Counted from the stretch's first letter, positions 22,494 through 32,672 are shown. The stretch: 64,000 nt of DNA from Verpa conica (GCA_033030425.1 JAUFSD010000003.1:682001-746000); one strand, 5' to 3'. Numbers and translations are program-made. The notes: generated by a model not told the origin, from the sequence alone.

Positions 22494-23151
22494 TTAATTA
22501 TTATTTTTTGCTGGCGGCCCTAACTACTAAGCGTAGCTTTGCTCTCGTCTCACGGCTCTCGGCCTCCCATAAGGTTGGCCATCAGCAAAGCCGTTGTTAT
22601 TCCTCCTGGAGGAACAGGAGCTTAACTCTGTTCATGGAGGCAACTGCTTCAGTCTCATTGCACTAGTATCTCCCGTAGCTATAAGCTACAGACGCATTAC
22701 TCTGGTCTCTGTCGCATACCAACGACGGTGAGCTTTGCTCCGTCCTAGGAGCTCGCCAGCTCGCTTAGAGATCGGGCTATCATTAGTAATGACTTTCCTT
22801 AGTATCTATTGACCGGAATAGGATAGCTAGTCCTATCCCTCAAGGGAGATCCTTAGGTGTCTCTATATGGAGAGGTACTTAAAACTAGTCATGACAATGG
22901 TTAAATCGTCATACAGACTACATGAAAACAAGAACATCATACGTGATATGAAACTAGGAGATCCTGATAATGTGGCAAGCCACGTCCTCCCACACATTAA
23001 ACAGAAATGAGACTAGATATGAAACTGATATGAAACGGGCAAGGCTGACTGGTGGTCGAGTGACAATTTGTAACCGAGTGGGAACTGATAATTTGTCATT
23101 CTTGACACTGGGACCCCTAGGACAAACAACCTTTTGCTGATGAAGGATCTA

Positions 23152-23423
23152 CGTACCTACTCGAAAAATTTGCTATTTTCTGTCTCAGTTGTGTTAAATC
23201 CGGACCAGAGAGAGTAAGGCTTGGTTTGAGGATTAGGGTTAAGTTGGGTCCCAAGAACAAATAATATTGAAGGCTTGACTTAAGCGGGTACTATGCACAA
23301 AACACCATTCACAGGGGATTCACAAACCCAATCCCACTCCTAAGCCTCCGCCAAGCCTTCTTCTCTCTAATCCGGATATAATATATCTGAGACCGGAGAT
23401 AGCGAATTTTTCGGGTAGATACG
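23152..23423. mobile_element. Foldback MITE, 272 bp
   Basis: Two arms of roughly 110 bases are inverted repeats: left begins CGTACCTACTCGAAAAATTT, right ends (reverse complement) CGTATCTACCCGAAAAATTC. Nearly all arm differences are C/T or G/A transitions. No protein. Target duplication not clear. Confidence 0.7.
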
Positions 23424-23833
23424 GTATCATAGTAGATGTATGTAATTAATTGTAGAGTACGTACATAAACTATATGTGGTATCTAGCCCAATATTTGAGC
23501 ATACTCGTGGTAGTACATATGTATATGCCTACTTTGCCTACACAGCTCCAAAATCAGACAAATGATACTCACGGAAAACTAGGTTAGAGATGGGTTTGAG
23601 CCTTATTAGCCACAGGTGTAAGACGTGCCTTTATATTCCCCAGCACCTTTGACGGGTGGCTGAATCATCAGTGGATGGGTCAGGTCTCAGTATCTCGTAG
23701 GGCGTGACCATAGATCGGTTTGAAATTGTGCGCGGTGTCCTCATTTCCTAAGTCTTACAGGGGTCATTAAGATTGATAGTGTAATCGTCACGCTTTAAAT
23801 AACTACATATGTTCAAAATAATCCTAGCACGGT
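23424..23833. other. Intergenic, no gene seen
   Basis: About 400 AT-rich bases downstream of the monooxygenase gene with no repeat or frame I can name. Confidence 0.5.
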
Positions 23834-25499
23834 CTAAAGTTTCTCCAAGCCCTTTTCAGTAGCTCCAAATCCATCTTTCCCCAGTCTATAGTCAAATCCC
23901 AACTCCTCTTGTGTTCGCACAATTATACCCTTCTTCTTCATTTCAATATATGCCCTCTTAATCCTCGGGAATCTAGGTCTTGCCCACCTCTCCTCAGCTC
24001 CCCACACCGGCGGTTTTATTCCAATGCCTGAATCTCCCTCCCTCGTAGCTTCCCCACACATGGATCCCAAAATTTCAATATAATCAACATCTCTAGGAAA
24101 ATTCATGTAATGAAATTCCTTTCCATTTCCATTTTCCGTAATCTGACAGTTCTCCCACCTCCTCATTTCTGCCGGTGGGGGCAATGAAACTCGGGTCGCC
24201 CAAACCCTTGCAACCAAAGCTGCTGCTGCCTGAGCAGTTGGGAATGGTATCACCTTTACTGGGAGTCCAATTATACTTAATGTTGGGTCTGGAATGTAAA
24301 ATATGTGCTGGTATACATGATTTACTCGCATGCCATCAGTTATTGGCGCATTTTGACCTGAGTTTAGGCTTGACAGGAAGGGGATAGAGTAAAGATATCC
24401 ACTTGCAAAAGAAGAACGAATCAGTTTGGATTATTGAGCAAGGGAGCGAATAACTGACGTGCAAAATATTATACAGTCTATACCTGTTTCACATCTCCCA
24501 TCAGAGAAGTGGACAGACCTGCTAGGAACTGAGAAAGCTGTAACCTCGGAGACCTCACAAATCTCAGATGGACTACTCCCTATCGAGAGAAGTGACCTAC
24601 TCCGGCTAGACTGGATCAGAGGGCGCCGGCTGAATTTGCACACCTGAGCAGCGATATCAATACCGCTGGCAGCGTTTCCAATCACCACTACTTTCTATTT
24701 AATTTGTTAACCCTCATCTGAATAACTTCTTCCCATCTCCTAGGGTGGCACTCTTAGGGAGTATATTACCTTCCCAGAGTATAAATCAGGCTTCCGGAAG
24801 TTCTTTGAGTGTGAGACTGATCCCTGGTATGTTTTTACCCACTCATCGAGGCCTGGTAGTGATGGTATGTAAGGGATATTGTGATGGCCGGTAGCCACGA
24901 TTACAGCGTCGTAGATCCGCTTTTCTTTTAATATCCCAGTGCGTGTATCTCTAACTATAACCTCCCACTCCTTCCCCTCTTTCCGGCAATCCACAACTTT
25001 AGCGTTAAAGGTGATGAGATCCTGAACATCTTTGCTGTATTCTTGAAGGTACTTTCTTATGGCAGAATGCGGAGGAAATAGTGGCAGGTTGTCAGGAAAT
25101 GGAAATCCATCAAAACTCATAAGCTTCTTAGGAACATTTGTTTCTATTCGAACCACAGCACCCAGTTACTACAGCTAAAAAAAATTCAAATTCCTCTTGA
25201 CAGAAGATATGAAGCTTTGGCAACAGGGATATACCTAGCTCATCGTACATAGCTGAGACAAAGACTGGATTCCCCTCATTAATAACTGGCTCCTCAGTAA
25301 TGCCCGGGTTTGCTGAAGGTATCGGTATAGTATCTGTCTCTGTGGTATAATTCCACACCCCACCCGTCTCGGACCGCTGCTCGAGAATCTCGATAGTTTT
25401 AAAACACTTTTCAGCGAGCAGAGACTTTGCTGAAGCAATCCCCGACGCTCCTGCACCAATAATCCCAATACGTTGAATCGGTGGACGTTGAGATGCCAT
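23834..25499 (-). CDS. Flavin-containing monooxygenase (FMO), 480 aa
   Basis: NADPH- and FAD-dependent oxygenase that adds oxygen to soft nucleophiles (N or S atoms) of small molecules. Exons 25499-25235, 25143-24770, 24694-24459 and 24401-23834 join in phase (donors GTATAT, GTAATA, GTCAGT) to exactly 481 codons. FAD-binding G-A-G-A-S-G near residue 15; ATGHHNIPYIP; FMO fingerprint variant YQGSVSHSKNFRKP; NADPH-binding VIGNAASGIDIA; then TGYLYSIP of the C-terminal part. Length is typical of fungal FMOs and no domain is missing. It is head-to-head with the 25856 gene, sharing about 356 upstream bases. Substrate cannot be read from sequence. Confidence 0.93.
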
Positions 25500-25737
25500 A
25501 AGTACTGTGATGATGCTGGACGCCTGCACATAGAGGGGTCGAGATAGTTACATCGCCTCCTATCGACAAGAGATTTTAAAGTGTGTGGGTTTAATAACTT
25601 TCTCGGGGGCCTATCATAGGGCTTTAAACATTCAGGTATTGGTAAGGTTTTAAGAAGAGTATCAACTCGAATTTCTTAGAGGTACAGGCTCGGCATCCCG
25701 CTGGGTTAGGGTTGCGACAGTATATGATGCACCGTTT

Positions 25738-25827
25738 CAGAACTTACACTCACCATAGGCTGTACCATAGGCTGTACCTAAATCACCATAGGATGTACCT
25801 AAATCACCATAGGCTATACCTAAATTC
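25738..25827. repeat. Short tandem repeat between divergent genes
   Basis: Four to five imperfect copies of a unit like CACCATAGGCTGTACCTAAAT. Open in the downstream gene's frame, giving a spurious N-terminal extension of repeated HHRLYLN. Confidence 0.75.
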
Positions 25828-25855
25828 AATTGACCCAGCGGTATTGGCCAAAGTC

Positions 25856-27136
25856 ATGATAGGCCGCCCTTCAACATGCTCTCGAGTAATCGGTACTCGG
25901 ATATTATTCAATCACCCTACAGTTTTTCAGTCTCTACTTCCACTGGAAGCCCGGCAACTGGACTTCCCCCGAACAACCATTTTATGCCGGGCTCTCTCAC
26001 TGTCAGCACCGCCCGAGAAAAGCTCATGGTCAGATATCTTACCGCCCAGAGAGGCGCCCGGTTCTATAGCCACTTTGGAAGAGAGAATTCAAAAAGGATT
26101 GCTGGACGCAAGATCCCCGCCCTCTGAAACAGAAATACTTTTAGCACTTCAAGCATGTCGGAGCTACGCTACTTTCCGACTACAAGCATCATCAAACTCC
26201 TCTACGGGTACAAGTCCTACATCTGCTTTGCTTTCCCTTGATGAATGTCAGATGAGGCAGGCGGTGAAAAATTCTTCCGTCATCCCATCATCTTCATCAC
26301 CTTACGAGAAGATACCAAACATTGGACAACTAGCCAATACGATTGGAATGGTCCCCGCCTCCTCAAACGCAAATCCCCCTGGGGATTTTGAATCACTCAC
26401 AGACCTAGCCTACAAGGTCATTTCACATCCAGATGTTTTCATTACCGCCCCTGTCCTTGCATCATACGTCTCTCTCCAGTCCCTAATCCGCGATCCATCA
26501 CCAATTCCAGCAGTGTTTTATCTCTATGCAAATAAACCATATACTCCCCCAGGCTCGTCTAAACCACGATACCCAAACCCAAAGCAAGTAAAATATGCGA
26601 TCCCAAACAATATCGCATCTGCCGCCCTCGACGCAGCCATTGAAGCGAGAGACATGTCAATTTGCATAGATATTATTGATACTTCATATGGTGCTCCGGC
26701 TTTTCAGCGTGCAAAGCTTGTTAGGAAAGCTACTCCAGCGGCCATAGCAGGCTGTTTAACCCCTACAGCAATATATGTGCTTGCAGATATCATGGCTGGG
26801 TATCAGGACGAGATTGAACACTCACTCGCTATGAAGTATGCATTTGTTGGAATGTTAGCCTATGTGTGTTTTACGGGGAGTATTGGAATGGTGGCACTAA
26901 TGACCGCAAATGACCAAATGGTGAGAGTGACATGGATCGTCGGGACGCCTTTGAGGCATAGATGGTTAAGGGAAGAGGAGAGGGCAGCGCTTGATAGGGT
27001 TGCTCAGGCATGGGGTTTTGCGGAGCCAAATAAGCGTGGGTTTGAAGAGGGCGACGAGTGGGAATTGCTGAGGAAAGTAGTGAATCGGAAGGGGATGTAT
27101 TTAGATAACCCAACACTAATGGAAGGCATGGAGTAA
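25856..27136 (+). CDS. Conserved fungal mitochondrial-type membrane protein, about 426 aa
   Basis: Single-exon gene. I chose ATG 25856 because the frame further upstream is a minisatellite and because this start gives a plausible mitochondrial presequence (basic, Ser/Thr-rich, few acidic residues in the first 50 residues). The middle is helical (ALDAAIEARDM, IIDTSYGAPAFQRAKLVRK). Two hydrophobic segments follow near the C-terminus (around AIAGCLTPTAIYVLAD and YAFVGMLAYVCFTG), then a charged tail (REEERAALDRVAQAWGF). The pattern resembles an uncharacterised fungal family I cannot name precisely. Possible role in the inner membrane is inference. Confidence 0.75.
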   Translation: MIGRPSTCSRVIGTRILFNHPTVFQSLLPLEARQLDFPRTTILCRALSLSAPPEKSSWSDILPPREAPGSIATLEERIQKGLLDARSPPSETEILLALQACRSYATFRLQASSNSSTGTSPTSALLSLDECQMRQAVKNSSVIPSSSSPYEKIPNIGQLANTIGMVPASSNANPPGDFESLTDLAYKVISHPDVFITAPVLASYVSLQSLIRDPSPIPAVFYLYANKPYTPPGSSKPRYPNPKQVKYAIPNNIASAALDAAIEARDMSICIDIIDTSYGAPAFQRAKLVRKATPAAIAGCLTPTAIYVLADIMAGYQDEIEHSLAMKYAFVGMLAYVCFTGSIGMVALMTANDQMVRVTWIVGTPLRHRWLREEERAALDRVAQAWGFAEPNKRGFEEGDEWELLRKVVNRKGMYLDNPTLMEGME

Positions 27137-27394
27137 TTGTTATATCTGGATTATATTTAGTCTCATAGATGGGGGGTATATCTCGTTTGAAATACTACTT
27201 TGCGCAATGTCAATTATCTACAGTGCCGTGACATTTATCAGCGTCCGAATACAACGCAACCGCGATCACCCAGAATCTTACCCACGCAACCACAGCCCCA
27301 CCCATACCTCCTCCAAGCAAGGCTATAAAACTTACAAAACCTATCTTCATGTAATACAATGCTATAATTCATACATCAGACCATACAAAGAATT
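27137..27394. other. Intergenic, no gene seen
   Basis: 3' flank of the mitochondrial-type gene; a short frame at 27207-27407 has no recognisable content. Confidence 0.4.
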
Positions 27395-27690
27395 TGTTGG
27401 TGGTTAATGGGATGGGGTTGTTGGAGGACTGGCCTGCCTATTCTCCAGACCCTAACCCTATTGAGTATGTTTAAGTACACCTTAAGAAGTTCTACCACCT
27501 ACACTATTCTAAGTTTGTTGATTGTTCTAAGAGTCTAGAGCTTTTAAAACCACTAATGGAAGAACCTCTTATTCACTGCTGGAAATTGATACCTGACACT
27601 CTTTTTGAGAGACTAGTTGAAAATATTCCTAGGAGGATTGAGCCTGTTATAAAGGCAAAGAGCTGGTATACAAAGTATCAAATAGTATGG
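27395..27690 (+). pseudogene. Tc1/mariner transposase C-terminal fragment
   Basis: Encodes GLLEDWPAYSPDPNPIEYV, then a TAA stop, then VHLKKFYH, matching the SPDLNPIEN/H-x-W block around the third catalytic residue of Tc1 DDE transposases. The stop falls where the family has a conserved Trp. Continues to about 27690 with LIHCWKLIPDTLFERLVENI. Upstream catalytic parts are absent. Confidence 0.8.
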
Positions 27691-28051
27691 ATTTATTCAT
27701 TAAAAAGTATATATTACTCCTGTAGAAAACTGCTTGTCCATAGCAATAATTGGTGGAGTACTGTGGGGTGCTGTTGTGCAGGGAAGCCTGAAGGAGCCAT
27801 TGACACGTGTGTGGACAATGATATAAGTCACGGCACTGTAGCTACACTAGCAAAAAAAAAAGAATTTTCCACAGTCTCCTGGAAATCTCCAAAAGCCACT
27901 AGAAGACAGCTTTCCTGAAAATCTGTCTTGTGGAGATTAAATTTCAAAAAAACATATTCTGGAAATAGAAATTCAGTATGTTGTCTTTAGGAGAGCTGGG
28001 AGAAATTTTTTTTTTGCTGATGCCTAGTGTATGATTATCCAGTTATCTTTT
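27691..28051. other. No gene; probable decayed transposon flank
   Basis: AT-rich, with several CTGGAAATCTCC-like inverted motifs; may be the end of the Tc1 remnant. Nothing further supportable. Confidence 0.35.
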
Positions 28052-28289
28052 GTAGGCACCTGATAAAAGGAGTTATTTTGGAAACCTAAGAAAACTATTT
28101 GTTTGACTATTGTAAGTGTTATAGGCACTTGATAAGCAAAGTAATTCTGAGTGTGACTGTTAAAAGACCGTCGTGACTACACTCAAAATAGATTCTTAAG
28201 AGACAATTGACTATTTCCTTTGAAGAACAGAGATAGTGTTGTAGGCACCAGATAAGAGGAGTAGTTCTGGGAACCATGAAGACCACTTG
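28052..28289 (+). repeat. Three family B 5'-end fragments
   Basis: B-like starts at 28052 (TGTAGGCACCTGATAAAAGG), about 28119 (TGTTATAGGCACTTGATAAG) and 28235 (TGTTGTAGGCACCAGATAAG). The last continues into the H insertion and resumes at 30688. Confidence 0.7.
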
Positions 28290-28395
28290 TGTAAAAACCG
28301 ATCACCTATTGGGGAACAGCAGGCGATAATCACAAGGCAAGGCTAGTATCGAGAGACTAGGAACTCAGGGACAAGGTAGGTATGGTAACAATATA

Positions 28396-28420
28396 AGTAG
28401 TAGTAGTAGTAGTAGTAGTT
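28396..28420. repeat. AGT trinucleotide microsatellite
   Basis: About eight AGT units in unit H, also present in the 11784-12125 fragment. A LINE 3' tail could leave such a run. Confidence 0.85.
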
Positions 28421-28645
28421 TTTATTTCCCCTCTAGGCCCTCGGCCCATTAGGTAAGCCATAGGGATGGCGCGCACTGGAGATAAGTTACAAAATGTAAA
28501 GCGACAAGGAAAACTGCCTGACCAGATCAAAACGTGTAAGGAAAAACTACGAGAGAAAAATAACCTTATAACCGAGAAAAAGATTACAGACTAACTGTGG
28601 TCGAAAGGAAGAGCGAAAAGAACAAAAAGAAGAGAAGAAGAACCC

Positions 28646-30295
28646 TTAGTCCGTCATGACTACCTCGACTTCCTTACCTTTTCTAATAGAGAGTTTGGCT
28701 CGCGTAGGGCAAGCTGGGTCATTGGCCTTATGTCCTGGGTTCTGTGGACAATTGATGCACTTGATGGGTAGATGGGTGCACTTAACGCCTCCCTTACAGG
28801 AGTGGCACTTGTGTTCGGAGGAGTGATGGGGGCCTGCACACACTGCGCAGCAAGCTTCACTTTTACAGCGTAGGTGATGGTGGCCGTAGCGTTGACAGTT
28901 TTGACACTGTGTTGATGGGGTGATGGGGATGAAAGGCTCGAGGCGGCACATCTTGTTCAAGATGACTAGGTACCTGCACCCGAGGTTTTCGATAGTGACT
29001 CTTCCTGGGAAGGCGAGGATCATGGAGGAGTGATTCTTGTTGGTCCGGTCTCTGCTGAGCCATCTGGGAATTTGCGCTAACTGCACATTTGGGAGGTTAA
29101 GTTCGACGTGGGCGGCTATCTCTTCGCCTGCTTTAACTCCATCTCCAACGGATGTGGGAACTCCGTGGAGAATAAACTTTGACCAACGGCTGTTGGCTTT
29201 GGCTGAGGTGGGGGAGAGACCGAGAGCGGATAGTGCCGCGCAGATGTTCTCTGAGTACGGTGCTGCACTCTCTCCTGGTTGGTTGGCGGCGCCGAAGAAG
29301 ACCAGGTTTGACTTGCTGGTGAATCGGACCATGAGGAAGGAAACTCCCGTTCCCTTAAGGGTGGCGTTGACTTTGGCCAGAATGGTGTCCTCAGAGACTC
29401 CTTCTGGCGCAGGTTCAGAGAGTTCTGTCACAAACTCTCTGTTGATCTTGGTGTACTGTGGTTTGAAGAGGGGTTCGACCTTCTTCTTTCTGGCTGGAGG
29501 GGAGGGGGCCTTGGGCGCTGGCTGAGCTGGCTTCTTTGCTGCCTCAGCATAGCTGGCCTTGGTCTGTTTCTGGGGTTTGGGAGCCGCAGGTTTCGGAGCC
29601 TTTGGCTGTTGTGGTTGTGGTTGTGGTGCTGGTGGAGGAGGTTGTTGTGGACGGGTGCTGGTCTGTAAGCGAGCCACAGTCGCTTTAAGTTGAATAACCT
29701 CGTCATTCAAGACGTGAATAGAGTTAAGGAGGGGGGAGATAGCGTTATGGATCAGCCAAGTGGTGTAGTTGACTGTCCCGCTCTTGGACTCGACGGAGGA
29801 GGGGAGATAGGAGACCTTAGGGTCGTAGGGAGCCAGAAAGTCTGGCTGGTCCAGAGACATTTCGGTGTCCTGGGTTTGGGGAGTGGGGTCTTTGAGGGGG
29901 GTGTCCACCTCAAAACTCTCTGCCAAAGCGGAGAAACGGCTACCGCTAGCGGTAGAGTCGACTCTAGGTCGTTTTGAAGGGGATGCGGATCTGGAGGAGG
30001 AGGAGGCCGCTGTGCCGAAGGGAAGAAAAGTTTGGGTGAGCGGGGTCAGGGCGGGGGTGGATCCAGGAGTGGCGGCCATCACTTTCGCTGTGTGTCTCCG
30101 CTGGATTTCTGTCTCAATGTCCGCCGTTTTCTGCTGAAAGTGGGCCCAGTCCTTGAAGCCCGATTTCGCATAGTCTTGGGAAGTCATCTTCTTTCTTCCT
30201 TTGAGCAATGTTTTCAGAGTAGAGTCGTCGTAGTCGCTTAGGGGTCTGTCGGCGTAGGGGTCGACATAGTCGACGTAGGAACCGGAGAAGGACAT
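28646..30295 (-). CDS. Zinc-knuckle Gag/LINE ORF1-like protein, 549 aa
   Basis: RNA-binding, Gag-like protein. The C-terminus has a cysteine-histidine array from about residue 464: CQNCQRYGHHHLRC, CAVCAGPHHSSEHKC and CINCPQNPGHKANDPAC. This multi-knuckle arrangement is typical of ORF1 proteins of I/Tad-type LINEs. The middle is P/Q/A-rich (about residues 215-280) and the N-terminus acidic (DYVDPYADRPLSDYDD). The frame is intact. No reverse transcriptase follows: only about 350 bases remain before the unit ends. A TATA box 180 bases upstream could drive it. Whether it serves a LINE or an LTR partner in trans is open. Confidence 0.8.
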   Translation of the reverse strand: MSFSGSYVDYVDPYADRPLSDYDDSTLKTLLKGRKKMTSQDYAKSGFKDWAHFQQKTADIETEIQRRHTAKVMAATPGSTPALTPLTQTFLPFGTAASSSSRSASPSKRPRVDSTASGSRFSALAESFEVDTPLKDPTPQTQDTEMSLDQPDFLAPYDPKVSYLPSSVESKSGTVNYTTWLIHNAISPLLNSIHVLNDEVIQLKATVARLQTSTRPQQPPPPAPQPQPQQPKAPKPAAPKPQKQTKASYAEAAKKPAQPAPKAPSPPARKKKVEPLFKPQYTKINREFVTELSEPAPEGVSEDTILAKVNATLKGTGVSFLMVRFTSKSNLVFFGAANQPGESAAPYSENICAALSALGLSPTSAKANSRWSKFILHGVPTSVGDGVKAGEEIAAHVELNLPNVQLAQIPRWLSRDRTNKNHSSMILAFPGRVTIENLGCRYLVILNKMCRLEPFIPITPSTQCQNCQRYGHHHLRCKSEACCAVCAGPHHSSEHKCHSCKGGVKCTHLPIKCINCPQNPGHKANDPACPTRAKLSIRKGKEVEVVMTD

Positions 30296-30470
30296 TTCTG
30301 AAGGTACGCAAGGCTTCAGAAGGGAATAGATAATAGATAGAAGGAAACTCTAGTCAAGAGGAGCTTGCCCGAAGGTTTGCGCCCGTGAAAGAGGAGAAAG
30401 TGTTGTTGTAGACACGCTCCGAGATGCAAGTTGTTGCGTGAAGAACTAACTAACTGACAGAGATGCGTCC

Positions 30471-30480
30471 CTTTTATACC
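30471..30480 (-). promoter_or_regulatory. TATA box of unit H
   Basis: GGTATAAAAG on the minus strand, 175-185 bases upstream of the zinc-knuckle ORF start and in the same orientation. Confidence 0.5.
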
Positions 30481-30687
30481 CTTTCTGGAGGGACGCTGAG
30501 ATCAACAATGAGACAATATGAAACTGAAGGAAGGCGGACCTCGCTTCTACGGCAGAAACTATAGACGTCTCGTCCTGCGAGGCGTACTTCTTACATGACC
30601 AATGATAACAGGAATCCTACGAGATATGAAACGATACATGAAACAAGGAGATAGACAAGGCAGACTAGGAAATGAGTGTTCTTGACA

Positions 30688-30850
30688 ACTTGTTTGACTA
30701 TCTAGGTATTTTGACCACTTGTTTGCTTCTCGACGCGAACAGGGTTGTGATAGTGCAGCAGTATGTGGTTGCGCCATGCCTACTGGAAGTCACGTGTTTG
30801 ATTCCTGTGGAAAGTATTATTGCTTAGTACCTGAATCGACACTGTACTCC
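30688..30850 (+). repeat. Diverged family B segment after unit H
   Basis: Continues the B copy interrupted by H (ACTTGTTTGACTATCTAGG), then diverges from the B consensus up to the A3 insertion. Confidence 0.65.
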
Positions 30851-31439
30851 TGTAACACAATCACACACTAGTTTAGTGCAAGCTCTGCTTGGCACCTTAC
30901 TAGTGAGGTAATTGTGGTATGGGGAGGTTTCAGGCTAAGCCTAGTAGCTATCTCAAAGAGATTGACTAACTAGACTAGACTCGGTAGGCTAATTTACTGA
31001 TGTGGACTAAAGGTAGCCGGTCAATTGCATATATTGATAACTAACTTAGGTAGCTGAATCCTGCCAACCCAAAACTAGCTAGACACGGCAGGTTTTATAC
31101 TAAAACAAAAACATACATAAACTAGCCGGGGCATTCCATGCTCCGGTTCAAAAACAAATAAACAGTAATCAAAAATAACCCGGCACAACCATCCTTCCAT
31201 TCCTGTCATGTTCCTCCGATCCCGGTACCCTAATCTCCGATCCATGCCAGGATCAAAACACTAAAGAAATACTAATCATCCCGATCCGGTACAATAATTG
31301 CTCCGCTTCCGGCGGGGTTCCCAAACATAGTAAAATAGATCCAAAGAAACAATAAAGAAATCCCAAGGTGGTTAGTGCCATAACCGCATCCGAAAACAAG
31401 TAAAACAAAGAACAAAGTAACACAGCAGGGGCGGATACA
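30851..31439 (+). mobile_element. Solo LTR A3
   Basis: Family A, 589 bp, TGTAACACAATCACACAC to GGGGCGGATACA. Flanks ACTCC (30846-30850) and ACCCC (31440-31444) differ by one transition, so a decayed duplication. The right flank is the first bases of a tRNA-Asp relic. Confidence 0.87.
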
Positions 31440-31520
31440 ACCCCAGTAGTATAGTTGCTAGCACACATTGCTGTCTTTGGCGTTAGTTAGACAAAGCGCG
31501 TTCAAACCACGACTGGGTTA
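31440..31520 (+). pseudogene. tRNA-Asp (GUC) pseudogene with T5 terminator
   Basis: ACCCCAG...CTGGGTT acceptor strands pair except position 2-71. Then TA, a GTATAGTTGCTAGC D-arm, an anticodon loop CTGTCTT with GTC, GTTCAAAC T-loop, and TTTTT at 31516-31520. Anticodon and T stems contain mismatches and G-U pairs and the variable loop is enlarged by about eight bases, so it is probably not functional. Aligned by eye to eukaryotic tRNA-Asp. Confidence 0.55.
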
Positions 31521-31535
31521 CCGTTTTTAGTCCTA

Positions 31536-31774
31536 ACGCCTGAATCACAAAAATAACCCCTGGAGCGTCAGGAAAATTCGTCCGTCCAAACCAAATCCGG
31601 AGGGTATATGAGAGGGCATGATTTGGAGCTGACTGGTGAAAGAATCGAGGAAATTGGATAAGAACTGACAAAGTTGTGCCCTCCGCCAGTTGAGGCATGT
31701 TTCTTGACAACTAATAGTATGGAGCAAGGCCCCGCTTCCCAGTACTGCTTGCTGATTAGTACCAAAGGGCTCTG
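31536..31774 (+). repeat. Internal family B fragment
   Basis: Matches B from AAAAATAACCCCTGGAGCG to the ACCAAAGGGCTCTG segment; cut by B4. Confidence 0.8.
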
Positions 31775-32654
31775 TGTAAAACTGGCCTATACAATTGTCC
31801 AGGCTACGTCCCGTCAAGCTTAGAGTTCAGTCCGAAGGTATAAGATACCAACTACCAAGGTCTTCTCAGTCAACGGTAGTAGTTGTTCCCTTAAATCGCA
31901 CAAGAGAGTTACGAACTACAATATCGTCAAGACTCACTAGAGTTAGTTAGATAAAGCGGAAAGCTGTTCAGTTGAAGCTTCGAAAGTCACAAGCAAAATG
32001 TTTGTAATAAAGTTATAGGGTAGTTCGATAGATTCGAATATATTGATAAGACTCGTTCTTCCCGTTGATGTTCTGGTAAAGAGACCAATCTGCCGACTAT
32101 TTTATATACCGTGGTTTGGGCTTGCGGATTTATTCTAAATCCTAATACAAAACGCCTGGGAACCCCCGAAGACCCTGAAAACCTGCCAAGCAATCACGCC
32201 ATATAATATAAATCTTATAACACATTCAAAACGCCAATACAAATACATTCCCCCCATACTTATACAAATCCCAACCAGTCCAAGCACTTTGTCCCGGCCC
32301 TATTTTCTATTCTAGTCAAGCCCAAAGGTGTACTAGAGTAATGCAATCATGTAAAGCTGTTTAGTGAACCAATCTGTACTCTACGGACGGGCCGATAAGT
32401 GTACTAACCACCGTATCTGTTCTGTCCTTGCATGTTCCCTCGTGGCAGAGAGTCACCAAAGCCCTTTGGTACTAATCGGCAAGCAGTACTGGGAAGCGGG
32501 GCCTTCCTTCATACCGTTAGTTTGTCAAGAAACATGCCCCGACTGGCGGAGGGCACAACTCCGTCAGTTCTTATCCGATTTCCTCGATTCTAGATAGTCA
32601 AACAAGTGGTCTTCATGGTTCCCAGAATACTCCTCTTATCAGGTGCCTACAACA
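31775..32654 (-). mobile_element. LTR B4: 3' LTR of chromovirus G3 (internal deletion)
   Basis: Reverse family B (TGTAAAACTGGCC to GCCTACAACA) lacking a block after TTTCCTCGATTC. Its inner edge abuts a purine tract and the G3 pol end 125 bases away, as expected for the element's own 3' LTR. Confidence 0.85.
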
Positions 32655-32672
32655 CTGCCCCCCTCTCAGGGT
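32655..32672 (-). promoter_or_regulatory. Polypurine tract of G3
   Basis: On the minus strand CCTGAGAGGGGGGCAG directly precedes the LTR start TGTTGTAGG. Plus-strand DNA synthesis of LTR retrotransposons primes from such a tract. This ties LTR family B to the chromovirus. Confidence 0.75.

Larger units (their letters stand above)
21227..22913 (+). mobile_element. LTR E1 (family E) split by F1
   Basis: Starts TGTAACGGGGGTACTCCC and ends GGTTAAATCGTCATA, with exact duplication CAGAC (21222-21226, 22914-22918). Removing F1 and one duplication gives 1258 bases, identical in length to E2. It is a dense run of hairpins rather than coding sequence. Confidence 0.9.
21218..23107 (-). mobile_element. 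LTR F2, inverted, truncated and split by E1
   Basis: Reverse complement of family F: GTGTCAGAC at 21218-21226, interrupted by E1, then resumes at 22914 and ends CATTCTTGACA at 23107. Its outer left part is missing at the B3 junction. Confidence 0.85.
28290..30687 (-). mobile_element. Unit H: 2398-bp TG...CA insertion carrying a zinc-knuckle ORF
   Basis: Read on the minus strand it starts TGTCAAGAACACTC and ends GATCGGTTTTTACA. It interrupts a family B LTR with an exact 5-bp duplication ACTTG (28285-28289, 30688-30692), and B continues seamlessly across (CCACTTG/TTTGACTATCTAGG). Termini and duplication are those of an LTR-type insertion. The first ~300 bases resemble family F (GTTTCATGT, TTTCATATC), followed by a TATA box, an ORF with CCHC knuckles, an ACT microsatellite and an AT-rich end. 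No terminal repeat of its own is seen, so it is either one very long LTR or an LTR that captured a LINE. Confidence 0.8.

Noticed and set aside
29037..30241. Plus-strand frames opposite the zinc-knuckle ORF
   Set aside because: Shadows of the minus-strand coding sequence.
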